Positions 18,443 through 26,816 of a DNA stretch of 64,000 nt are shown here, one piece after another. Position numbers and translations under genes: made by a program. The notes beneath the pieces were generated by a model. It ran no database searches. It saw only the letters and a program-made list of their open reading frames with translations, and had not been told where the DNA came from. Every line of letters begins with the position of its first letter. Within the stretch, counting starts at the first letter, position 1. Source of the DNA: Sphingosinicella soli (GTDB taxonomy: Bacteria; Pseudomonadota; Alphaproteobacteria; Sphingomonadales; Sphingomonadaceae); the NCBI RefSeq assembly GCF_014199685.1, contig NZ_JACHNZ010000010.1:1-64000 (forward strand), written 5' to 3'.

Positions 18443-20434
18443 TCAGCGCAGGTCGGGCGGTGTCGCCTCCGCCTGCAGCCAGGCGATAGCTTCGGCGAGC
18501 GGCATCACCTTCTGGCGTTCCTCGCCGAGCGTGCGGATCGCGACGCTGCCCTCCTCCGCCTCGCGCTTGCCGACGACGAGCAGATGCGGAACCTTGGCGA
18601 GGCTGTGCTCGCGCACCTTGTAGTTGATCTTCTCGTTGCGCGCGTCCGCTTCGGCGCGCAGGCCCGCAGCGCGGAGCTTTTCGACCACGTCGTGTGCGTA
18701 GCCGTCCGCATCCGACACGATCGTCGCGACCACCGCCTGCACGGGCGCGAGCCACAGCGGGAACTTGCCCGCATAGTTCTCGATGAGGATGCCGATGAAG
18801 CGCTCGAACGAACCCAGGATCGCGCGGTGCAGCATGATCGGGCGGTGCCGCTCGCCGTCTTCCCCCACATAGCTCGCATCGAGCCGCTCGGGGAGCACGG
18901 TATCGGTCTGGATCGTGCCGACCTGCCAGGTGCGGCCGATCGCGTCGGTCAGGTGGAACTCCAGTTTCGGCGCATAGAAGGCGCCTTCGCCGGGCAGTTC
19001 TTCCCAGCCGAACTCGGCGGTGTTGCGCCCCGTGGCGGCGACGGCGTCGCGCATGGACTGCTCGGACCAGTCCCACATCTCCTCGCTGCCGAAGCGCTTT
19101 TCGGGGCGGAGCGCGAGCTTGATCGCGTATGTGTCGAAGCCCAGATCCTTGTAGACCGTGTCGAGCAGGTCGACGAACTTCGCCACCTCGCCGACGAGCT
19201 GGTCGGCGCGCACGAAGATGTGCGCATCGTCCTGCGTGAACTGGCGCACGCGCATGATGCCGTGCAGCGCGCCGTGCGGCTCGTTCCGGTGGCAGCAGCC
19301 GAACTCGGCCATGCGGATGGGCAGGTCGCGGTAGCTCTTGATGCCTTGCCGGAAGATCAGCACGTGCGCCGGGCAGTTCATCGGCTTCAGCGCCATCCAG
19401 TCCGCATCGTTCGAAACGACCGGGCCTTCGTCTTCGGTGTTCGGCACCTCGTCGGGGATGACAAACATGTTCTCGCGGTACTTGCCCCAGTGGCCGGATT
19501 GCTCCCACTGGCGCGCGTCCATGATCTGCGGGGTCTTCACCTCTTCATAGCCGCCCGCATCGAGCCGGCGGCGCATGTAGGCCTCAAGCTGGCGCCAGAT
19601 GAGATAGCCCTTCGGGTGCCAGAAGACGCTGCCGTGCGCCTCCTGCTGCAGATGGAACAGGTCCATCTCCTGCCCCAGCTTGCGGTGATCGCGCTTGCCC
19701 GCCTCCTCCAGCATGTGGAGGTGCGCGTCGAGCTGCTTCTTCGAAAGCCACGCGGTGCCGTAGATGCGCGAGAGCATCGCGTTCTTCTGGTCGCCGCGCC
19801 AGTAAGCGCCCGACACGCGGGTCAGCTTGAACGCCTGCGGGTCGAGCTTGCCGGTGGAGGCGAGGTGCGGCCCCCGGCACATGTCGAACCAGTCGTCGCC
19901 CGACCAGTAGACGCTGATCTCGTCGCCCGCCGGAAGCTCCGCGGCCCACTGCGCCTTGAAGGTCTCTCCCTGCGCCTGCCAGCGCGCGATGAGCGCATCG
20001 CGCGCCCACACCTCGCGGCGCAGCGGCTGGTCGGCGCGGATGATGCGGCGCATCTCTTCCTCGATCACCGGGAGGTCTTCCTCGGTGAACGGACGCACCG
20101 GCGCGAGGTCGTAGTAGAACCCATCGTCGGTCGCCGGGCCGAAGGTGATCTGCGTGCCCGGAAACAGGCGCTGCACCGCCTCGGCAAGGATGTGCGCGAA
20201 ATCGTGACGCACGAGTTCGAGCGCGTCCGCCTCGTCCTTCGCAGTCACGAGCGCCAGCGACACGTCGCGTTCGATGGGGCGTTCAAGGTCGATGACCTCG
20301 CCGTCCACCTTGGCGGCGAGCGCCGCCTTCGCCAGCCCCGGCCCGATCGCGCGCGCCACGTCGCCGCCCGTGGTACCGCGCGGCATCTCGCGCACGGAAC
20401 CATCGGGCAGGGTAAGGCGGATCATCTCGGACAT
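18443..20434 (-). CDS. thrS: Threonyl-tRNA synthetase
   Basis: It charges tRNA-Thr. The 663-residue class II enzyme starts with a TGS domain ([17 protein letters not shown]), followed by the editing domain ([17 protein letters not shown] with the conserved histidines). The catalytic core has motif 2 ([20 protein letters not shown]) and the zinc cysteine in [12 protein letters not shown]-terminal anticodon-binding domain begins near FPLWLAPVQ. The frame is open upstream, but ATG 20434 gives the standard TGS start. infC follows 110 bases downstream, the classical thrS-infC order, while rpmI and rplT are not adjacent. Confidence 0.97.
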   Translation of the reverse strand: MSEMIRLTLPDGSVREMPRGTTGGDVARAIGPGLAKAALAAKVDGEVIDLERPIERDVSLALVTAKDEADALELVRHDFAHILAEAVQRLFPGTQITFGPATDDGFYYDLAPVRPFTEEDLPVIEEEMRRIIRADQPLRREVWARDALIARWQAQGETFKAQWAAELPAGDEISVYWSGDDWFDMCRGPHLASTGKLDPQAFKLTRVSGAYWRGDQKNAMLSRIYGTAWLSKKQLDAHLHMLEEAGKRDHRKLGQEMDLFHLQQEAHGSVFWHPKGYLIWRQLEAYMRRRLDAGGYEEVKTPQIMDARQWEQSGHWGKYRENMFVIPDEVPNTEDEGPVVSNDADWMALKPMNCPAHVLIFRQGIKSYRDLPIRMAEFGCCHRNEPHGALHGIMRVRQFTQDDAHIFVRADQLVGEVAKFVDLLDTVYKDLGFDTYAIKLALRPEKRFGSEEMWDWSEQSMRDAVAATGRNTAEFGWEELPGEGAFYAPKLEFHLTDAIGRTWQVGTIQTDTVLPERLDASYVGEDGERHRPIMLHRAILGSFERFIGILIENYAGKFPLWLAPVQAVVATIVSDADGYAHDVVEKLRAAGLRAEADARNEKINYKVREHSLAKVPHLLVVGKREAEEGSVAIRTLGEERQKVMPLAEAIAWLQAEATPPDLR

Positions 20435-20514
20435 GGTCAAAACTTCGCTTTCAGGCGGCAGGTGGGCTAATGCTGCGCGCAACCTATGGACGGAAAGGCC
20501 CGAGTCAAGCAGCC

Positions 20515-21243
20515 ATGCGTGTTTCATCGATCACATCGCGTCACGGCCCTTCGCTTGCCTGTGCGCACCGCGCGGGAAGCGGCCCGGCGCTCGTGTTCCT
20601 GCCCGGCTACATGTCGGACATGGAGGGCAGCAAGGCGCTCGCGGTGGATGCGCGGTGCGCAGAGCTTGGCCGCGCGTGCCTGCGGCTCGACTATTCGGGG
20701 TGCGGCGCAAGCGGAGGGGCTTTCCGCGAGGGCACGCTGGAGCGCTGGCGCGACGACGTTCTCGATGTCATCGCCGCTGCGGCGCCCGAAGGCCCGCTGG
20801 TGCTGATCGGATCGTCGATGGGCGGGTGGCTGATGCTCCTCGTGGCCCTGGCGATTCCCGATCGCGTCTCAGCGCTGGTGGGCATCGCGGCGGCGCCCGA
20901 TTTCACCCACTGGGGTTTCAGCGATGCGCAGAAGGCCGGCTTTGCGCGCGGCGAAGATCTTGTGGAGCCCTCCGCCTACTCGGACGATCCCTATGTCACG
21001 ACCGCCGCGTTCTGGCGCTCCGGCGAGGCCAACCGGCTGCTCGACGCGCCGATCCCCATCGCCTGCCCGGTGCGGCTGCTGCACGGGCAGGCCGACCCGG
21101 ATGTGCCGTGGTCCGTCTCGCTGCGGCTCGCCGAGGCGCTTGGTTCAGCGGACGTACAGACGCTGCTGGTGAAGGACGGCGACCACCGCCTGTCGCGGCC
21201 GCAGGATATCGCCCTGCTGCTGCGCGTGATCGAGGATCTTTGA
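20515..21243 (+). CDS. Alpha/beta-hydrolase (ABHD10-like carboxylesterase)
   Basis: A 242-residue alpha/beta-hydrolase. The nucleophile serine sits in GSSMGGW, the acid is likely the aspartate in GQADPDVPW, and the histidine is in [10 protein letters not shown] cap-like region lies between about residues 130 and 170. It resembles small esterases of the mycophenolate acyl-glucuronide esterase type. Substrate is unknown. The start at 20515 is preferred over 20470 because it begins at the first beta strand, though neither has a strong Shine-Dalgarno. It is divergent from thrS and two bases ahead of the TPR gene. Confidence 0.83.
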   Translation: MRVSSITSRHGPSLACAHRAGSGPALVFLPGYMSDMEGSKALAVDARCAELGRACLRLDYSGCGASGGAFREGTLERWRDDVLDVIAAAAPEGPLVLIGSSMGGWLMLLVALAIPDRVSALVGIAAAPDFTHWGFSDAQKAGFARGEDLVEPSAYSDDPYVTTAAFWRSGEANRLLDAPIPIACPVRLLHGQADPDVPWSVSLRLAEALGSADVQTLLVKDGDHRLSRPQDIALLLRVIEDL

Positions 21244-21244
21244 G

Positions 21245-22003
21245 ATGCTGACGTTTGCAGCCCTTATGCTGATGCAGGCGGTTGCGCCGCTGCCGATGCC
21301 GGGCACGACCGCCATGCCGAGCGACACGGCGCTTTACGCAGACTGCGTGCGCGCCGCGAACGAAGGCGTTCCGGGCGCCATCGATGCGGCGACGCAGTGG
21401 AAAAACGGCACCGGCGGCGTTCCGGCGCGGCATTGCCTGGGCCTAGCCTACATGGGCGCGAACCGCCCCGCAGACGCCGCCCGCGCGTTCGAGGATGCCG
21501 CGCGCGTCGCGGAGGCGCAGGGCAACCCGGCCGCCGTGGAGCTTTACGGCCAGGCCGGAAACGCGCTGCTGCTTGCGGGGCAATACCCCCGCGCCGAAAC
21601 GGTGCTGGGCAATGCCCTCGTGCTCGCGGCGCGGCGGCCCGCATTGAAGGGCGATCTGCTCATCGATCGCGCGCGGGCGCGGGAGGCGCAGAACAATGCG
21701 CTGGGCGCCCGCTCCGATCTTGAACAGGCGGTGGAGGTCGCGTCGAACAATGCGACCGGCTGGCTGCTGCTCGGCGCGCTCGCCCGGCGGGAGGAACGGC
21801 TGGAGCCGGCGCGCACGGCGCTGGCCACGGCGCTGAGACTCGCGCCAGGCGATCCCGACGTTCAGGTCGAGGCGGGCAACATGGCCGCAATGGACGGCGA
21901 TTATGCCAAGGCCCGCGCGCTGTGGAGCGCCGCCGCAAAGGCCGCGCCCGACACGCCCGCAGGCAAGGCGGCCGATCTCGCCCTGCTGAGGAACCCGCAG
22001 TAG
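21245..22003 (+). CDS. Exported tetratricopeptide-repeat protein
   Basis: A 252-residue protein with a hydrophobic N-terminus (about residues 1-17) that looks like a signal peptide or anchor, then an alanine-rich array of helical pairs. At least four TPR-like units are visible between residues 60 and 245, for example PADAARAFEDAARVAEAQG, ARSDLEQAVEVASNNATGW and YAKARALWSAAAKAAP. TPR proteins are binding scaffolds, and no enzyme motif is seen. It begins one base after the hydrolase stop, so the two are probably co-transcribed. Confidence 0.75.
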   Translation: MLTFAALMLMQAVAPLPMPGTTAMPSDTALYADCVRAANEGVPGAIDAATQWKNGTGGVPARHCLGLAYMGANRPADAARAFEDAARVAEAQGNPAAVELYGQAGNALLLAGQYPRAETVLGNALVLAARRPALKGDLLIDRARAREAQNNALGARSDLEQAVEVASNNATGWLLLGALARREERLEPARTALATALRLAPGDPDVQVEAGNMAAMDGDYAKARALWSAAAKAAPDTPAGKAADLALLRNPQ

Positions 22004-22390
22004 CTATTCGCCCTTGGGCGGCAATTCCCACGGCGTGAACGAGGAGAGGCCGCAGCTTCCCGTCGTCATCCGCGTCGTCGTGTCGAACGTCGTGATGATG
22101 TCGCCGCGGCAGTACTGCGCCATCGACGATTTGTGGCTGAAGGCGTCGTTCTTCAGGCCCCTGCAGCTTTGCGGGAAATCCATCCGGTAAACGCGGCTTC
22201 CGCGCATGTGGAAGAACGCGACATAATCGTTCACGGCTTCGACGCGATCGACGTCGCGCTGCTGAATGCAGGTCAGCGGCTCGCCGACGGCCTTGCCGGG
22301 CACAGCGGCAAGCGCCTCCTGGCGGGCGGGGCCGTCGTTTGCGGCGCATCCCGCCAGCGCGGCGGCGGTAAGCAGAATCAGGCTACGCAT
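22004..22390 (-). CDS. Small lipoprotein, possible DUF6491 family
   Basis: A 128-residue protein with a lipobox (LAGC, Cys15) after a short hydrophobic signal, so a lipid-anchored periplasmic protein. The mature part has four more cysteines and the pattern CIQQRDVDRVEA, YRMDFPQSCRGL and QYCRGDIITTF. This resembles the DUF6491 proteins of sphingomonads and xanthomonads, though the match is from memory. Its stop abuts the convergent TPR gene with no gap. Function is unknown. Confidence 0.72.
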   Translation of the reverse strand: MRSLILLTAAALAGCAANDGPARQEALAAVPGKAVGEPLTCIQQRDVDRVEAVNDYVAFFHMRGSRVYRMDFPQSCRGLKNDAFSHKSSMAQYCRGDIITTFDTTTRMTTGSCGLSSFTPWELPPKGE

Positions 22391-22489
22391 GAGGTGATCC
22401 TCCAGTGGTCTCTGCCCCCCGGCATGCGGGAAACTAGCAGAAGGCGCGGCGGTTCAACAGGATCAGTTTAGGGTGTTCGGCACGATGCG

Positions 22490-24301
22490 TCAGTAACCCC
22501 CCGCCTGCCCGTCTTTCCGCATTTCAGAGGCGCCCCGGTAGACGCCCGTAGCCGGATCGCGCCAGATCGCCTGATAGCCGCCGAAGGGCCCGGTCGTGTA
22601 GCGTACGGTGTGGCCCCGCGTGCCGAGCGCCTCGGCCACGGCTGCAGGCACGCCGGATTCGATTTCCAGAACGCCGCCGTCCGTCATGGGCGCGCCGCCT
22701 TCGGGATCGGTGGAGCCGTCGTGGTGAAAGCGCGCGGCATCACCCGCCGCCTGCACGCCCATGCCGAAATCGACCATGTTCACGACGATCTGCGCATGGC
22801 CCTGCGGCTGCATCGCGCCGCCCATCAGGCCGAAGCTCATCAGCGGCTTGCCGTCTTTGGTGAGGAACGCGGGAATGATCGTGTGGAAAGGCCGCTTGCC
22901 GGGCGCATAGGCGTTGGCGTGCTTCGCATCGAGATTGAACTGCGCGCCGCGATCCTGGAACATGAAGCCGAGCGTGCGGCCCTGCCCGTCGCCATGTCCG
23001 TCGTCGGGCACCAGCCCCGAGCCCAGACCGCGATAGTTCGATTGGATGAGGCTCACCATCATACCGTCCTTGTCGGCGACGGTCAGGTAGATCGTGTCCT
23101 TGCCCGCGCCTTCGATCGCGAGGCCGGGCATGTCGGTCTTCGCCGCAGCGCCCATGTCGATCGTCGCGCGCTGCTGCGCGGCGCGATCCTTCGACAGAAG
23201 CTGCGCCAGCGGAATCTTCGCAAAGGCCGGGTCCGCATAGAAGCGCGCGCGATCCGCGAAGGCGCGCTTCTTGGCTTCCACGAACACATGCCAGAAGTCG
23301 GGCGAAGCGCGGCCCATCGCCTTCAGGTCGTAACCTTCCAGGATGTTGAGCATCTGCAGCGCCGCGATGCCCTGCCCGCTCGGCGGCAATTCCCACACGT
23401 CGTAGCCGCGATAGTTCACCGAAACCGGATCGACCCATTCGGATCTATGCGCGGCGAAATCGCTCAGCCGCATCGGCGCGCCGATGCGGCGGAAATACCC
23501 GTCCATCGCCTGCGCGAGGCTGCCCTTGTAGAACGCATCGCGCCCGCCCTCGGCAATCTCGATCAATGTGAGCGCGAGGTCCGGATTCCTGAAGACCGCG
23601 CCTTCCTTCGGCGCCGCGCCGCCGGGCATGTAGACCCGGCGCATGTTCTCGATTTCCTCGATCGCGCCCGCCTTCGCCAGCACCTCGAAATTCGCGGTGC
23701 CCGATGCCCATGCGGCGGCGATGATTTCGGAGACCGGGAACCCCTGCTGCGCATAGCGGATCGCGGGCGCGAGCACGCGCTGCATGGGCAGCGCGCCGAA
23801 CTTGGCGTGCATTTCGAACCAGCCGTCGACCGCGCCCGGAACGGTGACGGAAAGCGCCCCCCAGTCCGGCACCGTCCCATCCCTATCCTGCGCATTGCGC
23901 GGCATTTTCGAAATCCGCGCCTTGAGCTGCGCGAGGCTTTGCCCGGAAGGCGCCCGGCCCGATGCGTTGAGGCCGTGGAGCTTTCCCGTCTTCGGATCCC
24001 AGATGATGGCGAACAGGTCGCCGCCGATGCCGTTTCCGGTCGGCTCCATCAGGCCGAGCGCGGCATTCGCGGCGATCGCCGCATCGACCGCGCTGCCGCC
24101 CTGCTTCAGGATGTCGAGCGCGACCTGCGTTGCGAGCGGCTGGCTGGTCGCGGCCATGCCGTTCAGGCCCAGAACCGCCGAGCGCGTGGCGTGGGGCGCG
24201 CCTGCATAGCGGTCGCCCTGATCCTTCAGCATCGGCTCAGCAGCGAAACCGGCCGAGGACAGAAAGGCTGCCCCCAGCGCAAATGCGGCAAGTCGCTTCA
24301 T
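22490..24301 (-). CDS. ggt: Gamma-glutamyltransferase
   Basis: A periplasmic N-terminal nucleophile hydrolase that cleaves or transfers gamma-glutamyl groups from glutathione. The 603-residue precursor has a signal peptide (cleavage near FAAEP). The large subunit has the GGSAVDAAIAANAALGL region. The autoprocessing threonine lies in KDTIYLTVADKDG, after which the small subunit starts. NYRGLGSGLVPDDG and FGLMGGAMQPQGHAQ are further family motifs. It lies 12 bases downstream of gloB, so it may share its transcript and tie glutathione breakdown to the glyoxalase pathway. Confidence 0.93.
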   Translation of the reverse strand: MKRLAAFALGAAFLSSAGFAAEPMLKDQGDRYAGAPHATRSAVLGLNGMAATSQPLATQVALDILKQGGSAVDAAIAANAALGLMEPTGNGIGGDLFAIIWDPKTGKLHGLNASGRAPSGQSLAQLKARISKMPRNAQDRDGTVPDWGALSVTVPGAVDGWFEMHAKFGALPMQRVLAPAIRYAQQGFPVSEIIAAAWASGTANFEVLAKAGAIEEIENMRRVYMPGGAAPKEGAVFRNPDLALTLIEIAEGGRDAFYKGSLAQAMDGYFRRIGAPMRLSDFAAHRSEWVDPVSVNYRGYDVWELPPSGQGIAALQMLNILEGYDLKAMGRASPDFWHVFVEAKKRAFADRARFYADPAFAKIPLAQLLSKDRAAQQRATIDMGAAAKTDMPGLAIEGAGKDTIYLTVADKDGMMVSLIQSNYRGLGSGLVPDDGHGDGQGRTLGFMFQDRGAQFNLDAKHANAYAPGKRPFHTIIPAFLTKDGKPLMSFGLMGGAMQPQGHAQIVVNMVDFGMGVQAAGDAARFHHDGSTDPEGGAPMTDGGVLEIESGVPAAVAEALGTRGHTVRYTTGPFGGYQAIWRDPATGVYRGASEMRKDGQAGGY

Positions 24302-24313
24302 GGCCCTGTCTCC

Positions 24314-25039
24314 CTATCGGAAATTGTCCTTCGCCAAGCGCCGCGCCGCGAGTTCGGCGGCATCGGCGGCGCGCGCGAACGGGTTCGTCGCGCGCTCAAG
24401 GCCGATCGTGGAGGGCACGGTCGCCTCGCCGCGTTTCCGCATGGCGACAACGTCGGCCTGCCGCGCGGCAAGTGCCGCGTTTCCGGGTTCCGCCGTCAGC
24501 GCGAAGCGTCCGTTTGATTCGGTGTACTCGTGCGCGCAGTAAACGCGCGTGTCATCGGGCAGCGCCATCAGCTTCCCGAGGCTGTCGAACATCTCGTCCG
24601 CCGTGCCCTCGAACAGCCGCCCGCAGCCCATCGCAAACAATGTGTCGCCGCAGAACAGCACGCCGTCTTCGGGGAAGCTGAAGGCGATGTGCCCCGCCGT
24701 GTGGCCCGGCACATCGATGACGCGCCCTTCAGACGCCCCGATGCGAACCGTGTCGCCTTCACGCACCGCGCGGTCGATAGCGGTGATCTTCGCCTGCTCG
24801 CCGACGGGCCCGGTGATGCGGCAGCCGGTCGCCGCCTTGATCTCGGCGTTTCCGCCGACATGATCGGGGTGCCAGTGCGTGTTGAGGATCTGCGTGATCC
24901 GCCAGCCGCGCGCGTCCGCCTCCGCAAGCACCGGCGCCGCCACGGCGGGATCGATCACCGCCGTCTCGCCGCTCGCGGCATCGTGGGCGAGCCAGACATA
25001 ATTGTCGGAGAGCACCGGGATGCGGACGACGTCGAGCAC
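24314..25039 (-). CDS. gloB: Hydroxyacylglutathione hydrolase (glyoxalase II)
   Basis: It hydrolyses S-lactoylglutathione to lactate and glutathione, the second step of methylglyoxal removal. The 241-residue metallo-beta-lactamase fold protein has THWHPDHVGG, VIDVPGHTAGH, FCGDTLFAMGCGRLFEG and the C-terminal YCAHEYTESN, all glyoxalase II signatures. GTG 25039 starts it as M-L-D-V-V-R-I-P, four bases after the gloA stop. An ATG at 25060, overlapping gloA, is the alternative. Confidence 0.92.
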   Translation of the reverse strand: MLDVVRIPVLSDNYVWLAHDAASGETAVIDPAVAAPVLAEADARGWRITQILNTHWHPDHVGGNAEIKAATGCRITGPVGEQAKITAIDRAVREGDTVRIGASEGRVIDVPGHTAGHIAFSFPEDGVLFCGDTLFAMGCGRLFEGTADEMFDSLGKLMALPDDTRVYCAHEYTESNGRFALTAEPGNAALAARQADVVAMRKRGEATVPSTIGLERATNPFARAADAAELAARRLAKDNFR

Positions 25040-25043
25040 GGCG

Positions 25044-25460
25044 CTACCAGGCCCCGACATTGGGCATGGAGGCCCAGGGCTCGGCCGGGGCGAGCCGGTC
25101 GCCCTTTTGCAGCAGCTCGACGGAGATGCCGTCGGGCGAGCGCACGAACGCCATGTATCCGTCGCGCGGCGGGCGGTTGATGGTGACGCCGCCATCCATC
25201 AGCCGCTGGCAGGCGGCATAGATATCATCGACCTGATAGGCGAGATGCCCGAAGTTGCGCCCGCCCGTGTAGACTTCGGGATCCCAGTTGCAGGTGAGCT
25301 CGACCTGCGCCGACTCGTCGCCGGGCGCGGCGAGAAAAACCAGCGTGAACCGCCCCGCCTCGTGATCGTAGCGGCGAACTTCCTTGAGCCCGAGCAGCGT
25401 ATAGAAGGCGAGGTTCGCCTCCAGATCGCTGACCCGCACCATCGTGTGGAGATATTTCAT
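25044..25460 (-). CDS. gloA: Lactoylglutathione lyase (glyoxalase I)
   Basis: It isomerises the methylglyoxal-glutathione hemithioacetal to S-lactoylglutathione. The 138-residue VOC-fold protein begins KYLHTMVRVSDLEANLAFY and has the paired metal-ligand regions QVELTCNWD and NFGHLAYQVDDIY, ending with RSPDGISVELLQ. The histidine and glutamate ligands are in expected places. It overlaps the thioesterase gene by four bases upstream and is followed by gloB, so both glyoxalase steps are in one operon. Confidence 0.9.
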   Translation of the reverse strand: MKYLHTMVRVSDLEANLAFYTLLGLKEVRRYDHEAGRFTLVFLAAPGDESAQVELTCNWDPEVYTGGRNFGHLAYQVDDIYAACQRLMDGGVTINRPPRDGYMAFVRSPDGISVELLQKGDRLAPAEPWASMPNVGAW

Positions 25461-25909
25461 GCCGCTGCCTTTTCCGCCCGCAGGGAACGCCCTTCATAGT
25501 CTTCGAAACAGCGCGCGACCCAGTCCGGCACCGGCGCGGCCGCGCCGCGCGCCTCGCTGACGTTCACCGTAACCTGCTGCCCGACCGCGCGCAGATCGTC
25601 CGCCCCCGCGCCGTGGATTTCGAAATCCACGGTCATCGAGCTGCTGCCGATACGGCTGCAGCGCAGGCAGATATCGATCATCTCGTCGAGCAGCACCGGC
25701 TTGCGGTATTCCACCAGATTGCGCGCCACGTGGAAATCGGGGCCCATCGGTGTCGGCGACTGCGCGTAGATGCCGGTCGCGCGCCAGTATTCGGTGATGC
25801 CGATATCCAGATATTCCAGATAGCGCGAATTGAAGACGATGCCCTGCGGATCGCATTCGGCATAGCGCACGCGTTTTGGGAAAAAGAACCGGAAATCGCT
25901 GCGCGCCAT
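25457..25909 (-). CDS. Acyl-CoA thioesterase of the 4-hydroxybenzoyl-CoA thioesterase type
   Basis: A 150-residue single hotdog-fold protein. The N-terminal motif VRYAECDPQGIVFNSRYLEY holds the catalytic Asp (DPQG) of the 4HBT family. It resembles YbgC/FcbC-like cytoplasmic thioesterases, and the acyl substrate cannot be fixed from sequence. It is the first gene of the thioesterase-gloA-gloB(-ggt) run and is coupled to gloA by ATGA. Confidence 0.85.
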   Translation of the reverse strand: MARSDFRFFFPKRVRYAECDPQGIVFNSRYLEYLDIGITEYWRATGIYAQSPTPMGPDFHVARNLVEYRKPVLLDEMIDICLRCSRIGSSSMTVDFEIHGAGADDLRAVGQQVTVNVSEARGAAAPVPDWVARCFEDYEGRSLRAEKAAA

Positions 25910-25989
25910 GAGACCTCTTCATCATTCAGCTATCGTGCAGCGCCCCGCAGTCATAGACTGCGCCGGACCGTCACACATCAAGGTGCAAC

Positions 25990-26709
25990 ATGGCCGCTGA
26001 CACGACGAACCGCAACTCATCACTCATCATAGCCGCGCTGCTGCTGGCCCTCGGCCTCGCCGTCGGCGGCTATCTGATGGGCGATGGGCTGAAGCGCGCG
26101 AAACTGGCCGATCGCGCCGTGATGATGCGCGGGCTCGCCGAGCGCGACGTGACCGCCGACCTTGCGACGTGGACCCTCCGCACGCTTTCCACCGGCAGCA
26201 ATTTCGAGGCGGTGCAGGCCGACGCCGCGCGCGACGCGGACGTGATCCGCGCCTATCTCGGCGAGCACGGCTTCAGCGGCGCGGACATCCAGCCCGCGGG
26301 CATCAGCGTAAACCAGTGGAACAACAACGGCATCGATCAGATCCAGGTGCGCCAGCAGTTTCGCCTGCGCACCGCGAAGATCGCCGACGCCAAGGCCGCG
26401 CACGCCGGGCAGGCGGCGCTGCTCGCGCGCGGCGTCGCGCTCGAAGACGGCGGGCCGTCGATCGCCTACAGCTTCACCAAGCTCAACGACGTGAAACCCG
26501 CGATGATCGCCGAAGCGACGAAAGACGCGCGCAACGGCGCCGAACAGTTCGCCAAGGATTCCGGCGCCAGCGTCGGCGGCATCCGCTCGGCAAGCCAGGG
26601 CTATTTCTCGATCCAGTCCCGCGACGGCGACTCGGGCGGCCCCGCCGAGGCCTCACCCGAACAGAAGGTACGCGTGGTGACGACGGTAGAATTCTACCTG
26701 GCGGATTGA
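25990..26709 (+). CDS. SIMPL-domain (DUF541) protein
   Basis: A 239-residue protein with one N-terminal membrane segment (about residues 12-30), which anchors a periplasmic SIMPL/DUF541 domain. The domain start is visible as VMMRGLAERDVTADLATWTL, with the later PAMIAEATKDARNGAEQFAK helix typical of the family. These oligomerising proteins are linked to oxidative-stress or kinase-interacting roles, but the function is not defined. It is divergent from the thioesterase operon and followed by GC-rich palindromes. Confidence 0.85.
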   Translation: MAADTTNRNSSLIIAALLLALGLAVGGYLMGDGLKRAKLADRAVMMRGLAERDVTADLATWTLRTLSTGSNFEAVQADAARDADVIRAYLGEHGFSGADIQPAGISVNQWNNNGIDQIQVRQQFRLRTAKIADAKAAHAGQAALLARGVALEDGGPSIAYSFTKLNDVKPAMIAEATKDARNGAEQFAKDSGASVGGIRSASQGYFSIQSRDGDSGGPAEASPEQKVRVVTTVEFYLAD

Positions 26710-26717
26710 GCATATCC

Positions 26718-26804
26718 CCTCCCCCTGGCCAGGGGGAGGCTGGGTGGGGGTCGACGGGCGCCGGCGCTTGATGACCCTCCCCAACCCCTCCCTTCCAGGG
26801 AGGG
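26718..26804. repeat. GC-rich palindromic repeats between the SIMPL gene and dnaA
   Basis: A perfect 22-base palindrome occupies 26718-26739 (left half cctccccctgg). A second inverted repeat, ccctccc at 26786-26792 with gggaggg at 26798-26804, follows. Related C/G-run hairpins recur at 51447-51468 and 53749-53845. In this position they could end transcription of the convergent genes. Confidence 0.65.
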
Positions 26805-26816
26805 CCAACACACCCC

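Noticed and set aside
18404-20470. Long plus-strand open frame opposite thrS
   Set aside because: It is an antisense shadow of a highly conserved gene in GC-rich DNA, with histidine/arginine-rich composition and no domain signature.
20470-20514. Longer N-terminus of the alpha/beta-hydrolase
   Set aside because: The extra 15 residues are basic, close to the thrS promoter, and lack a Shine-Dalgarno sequence.
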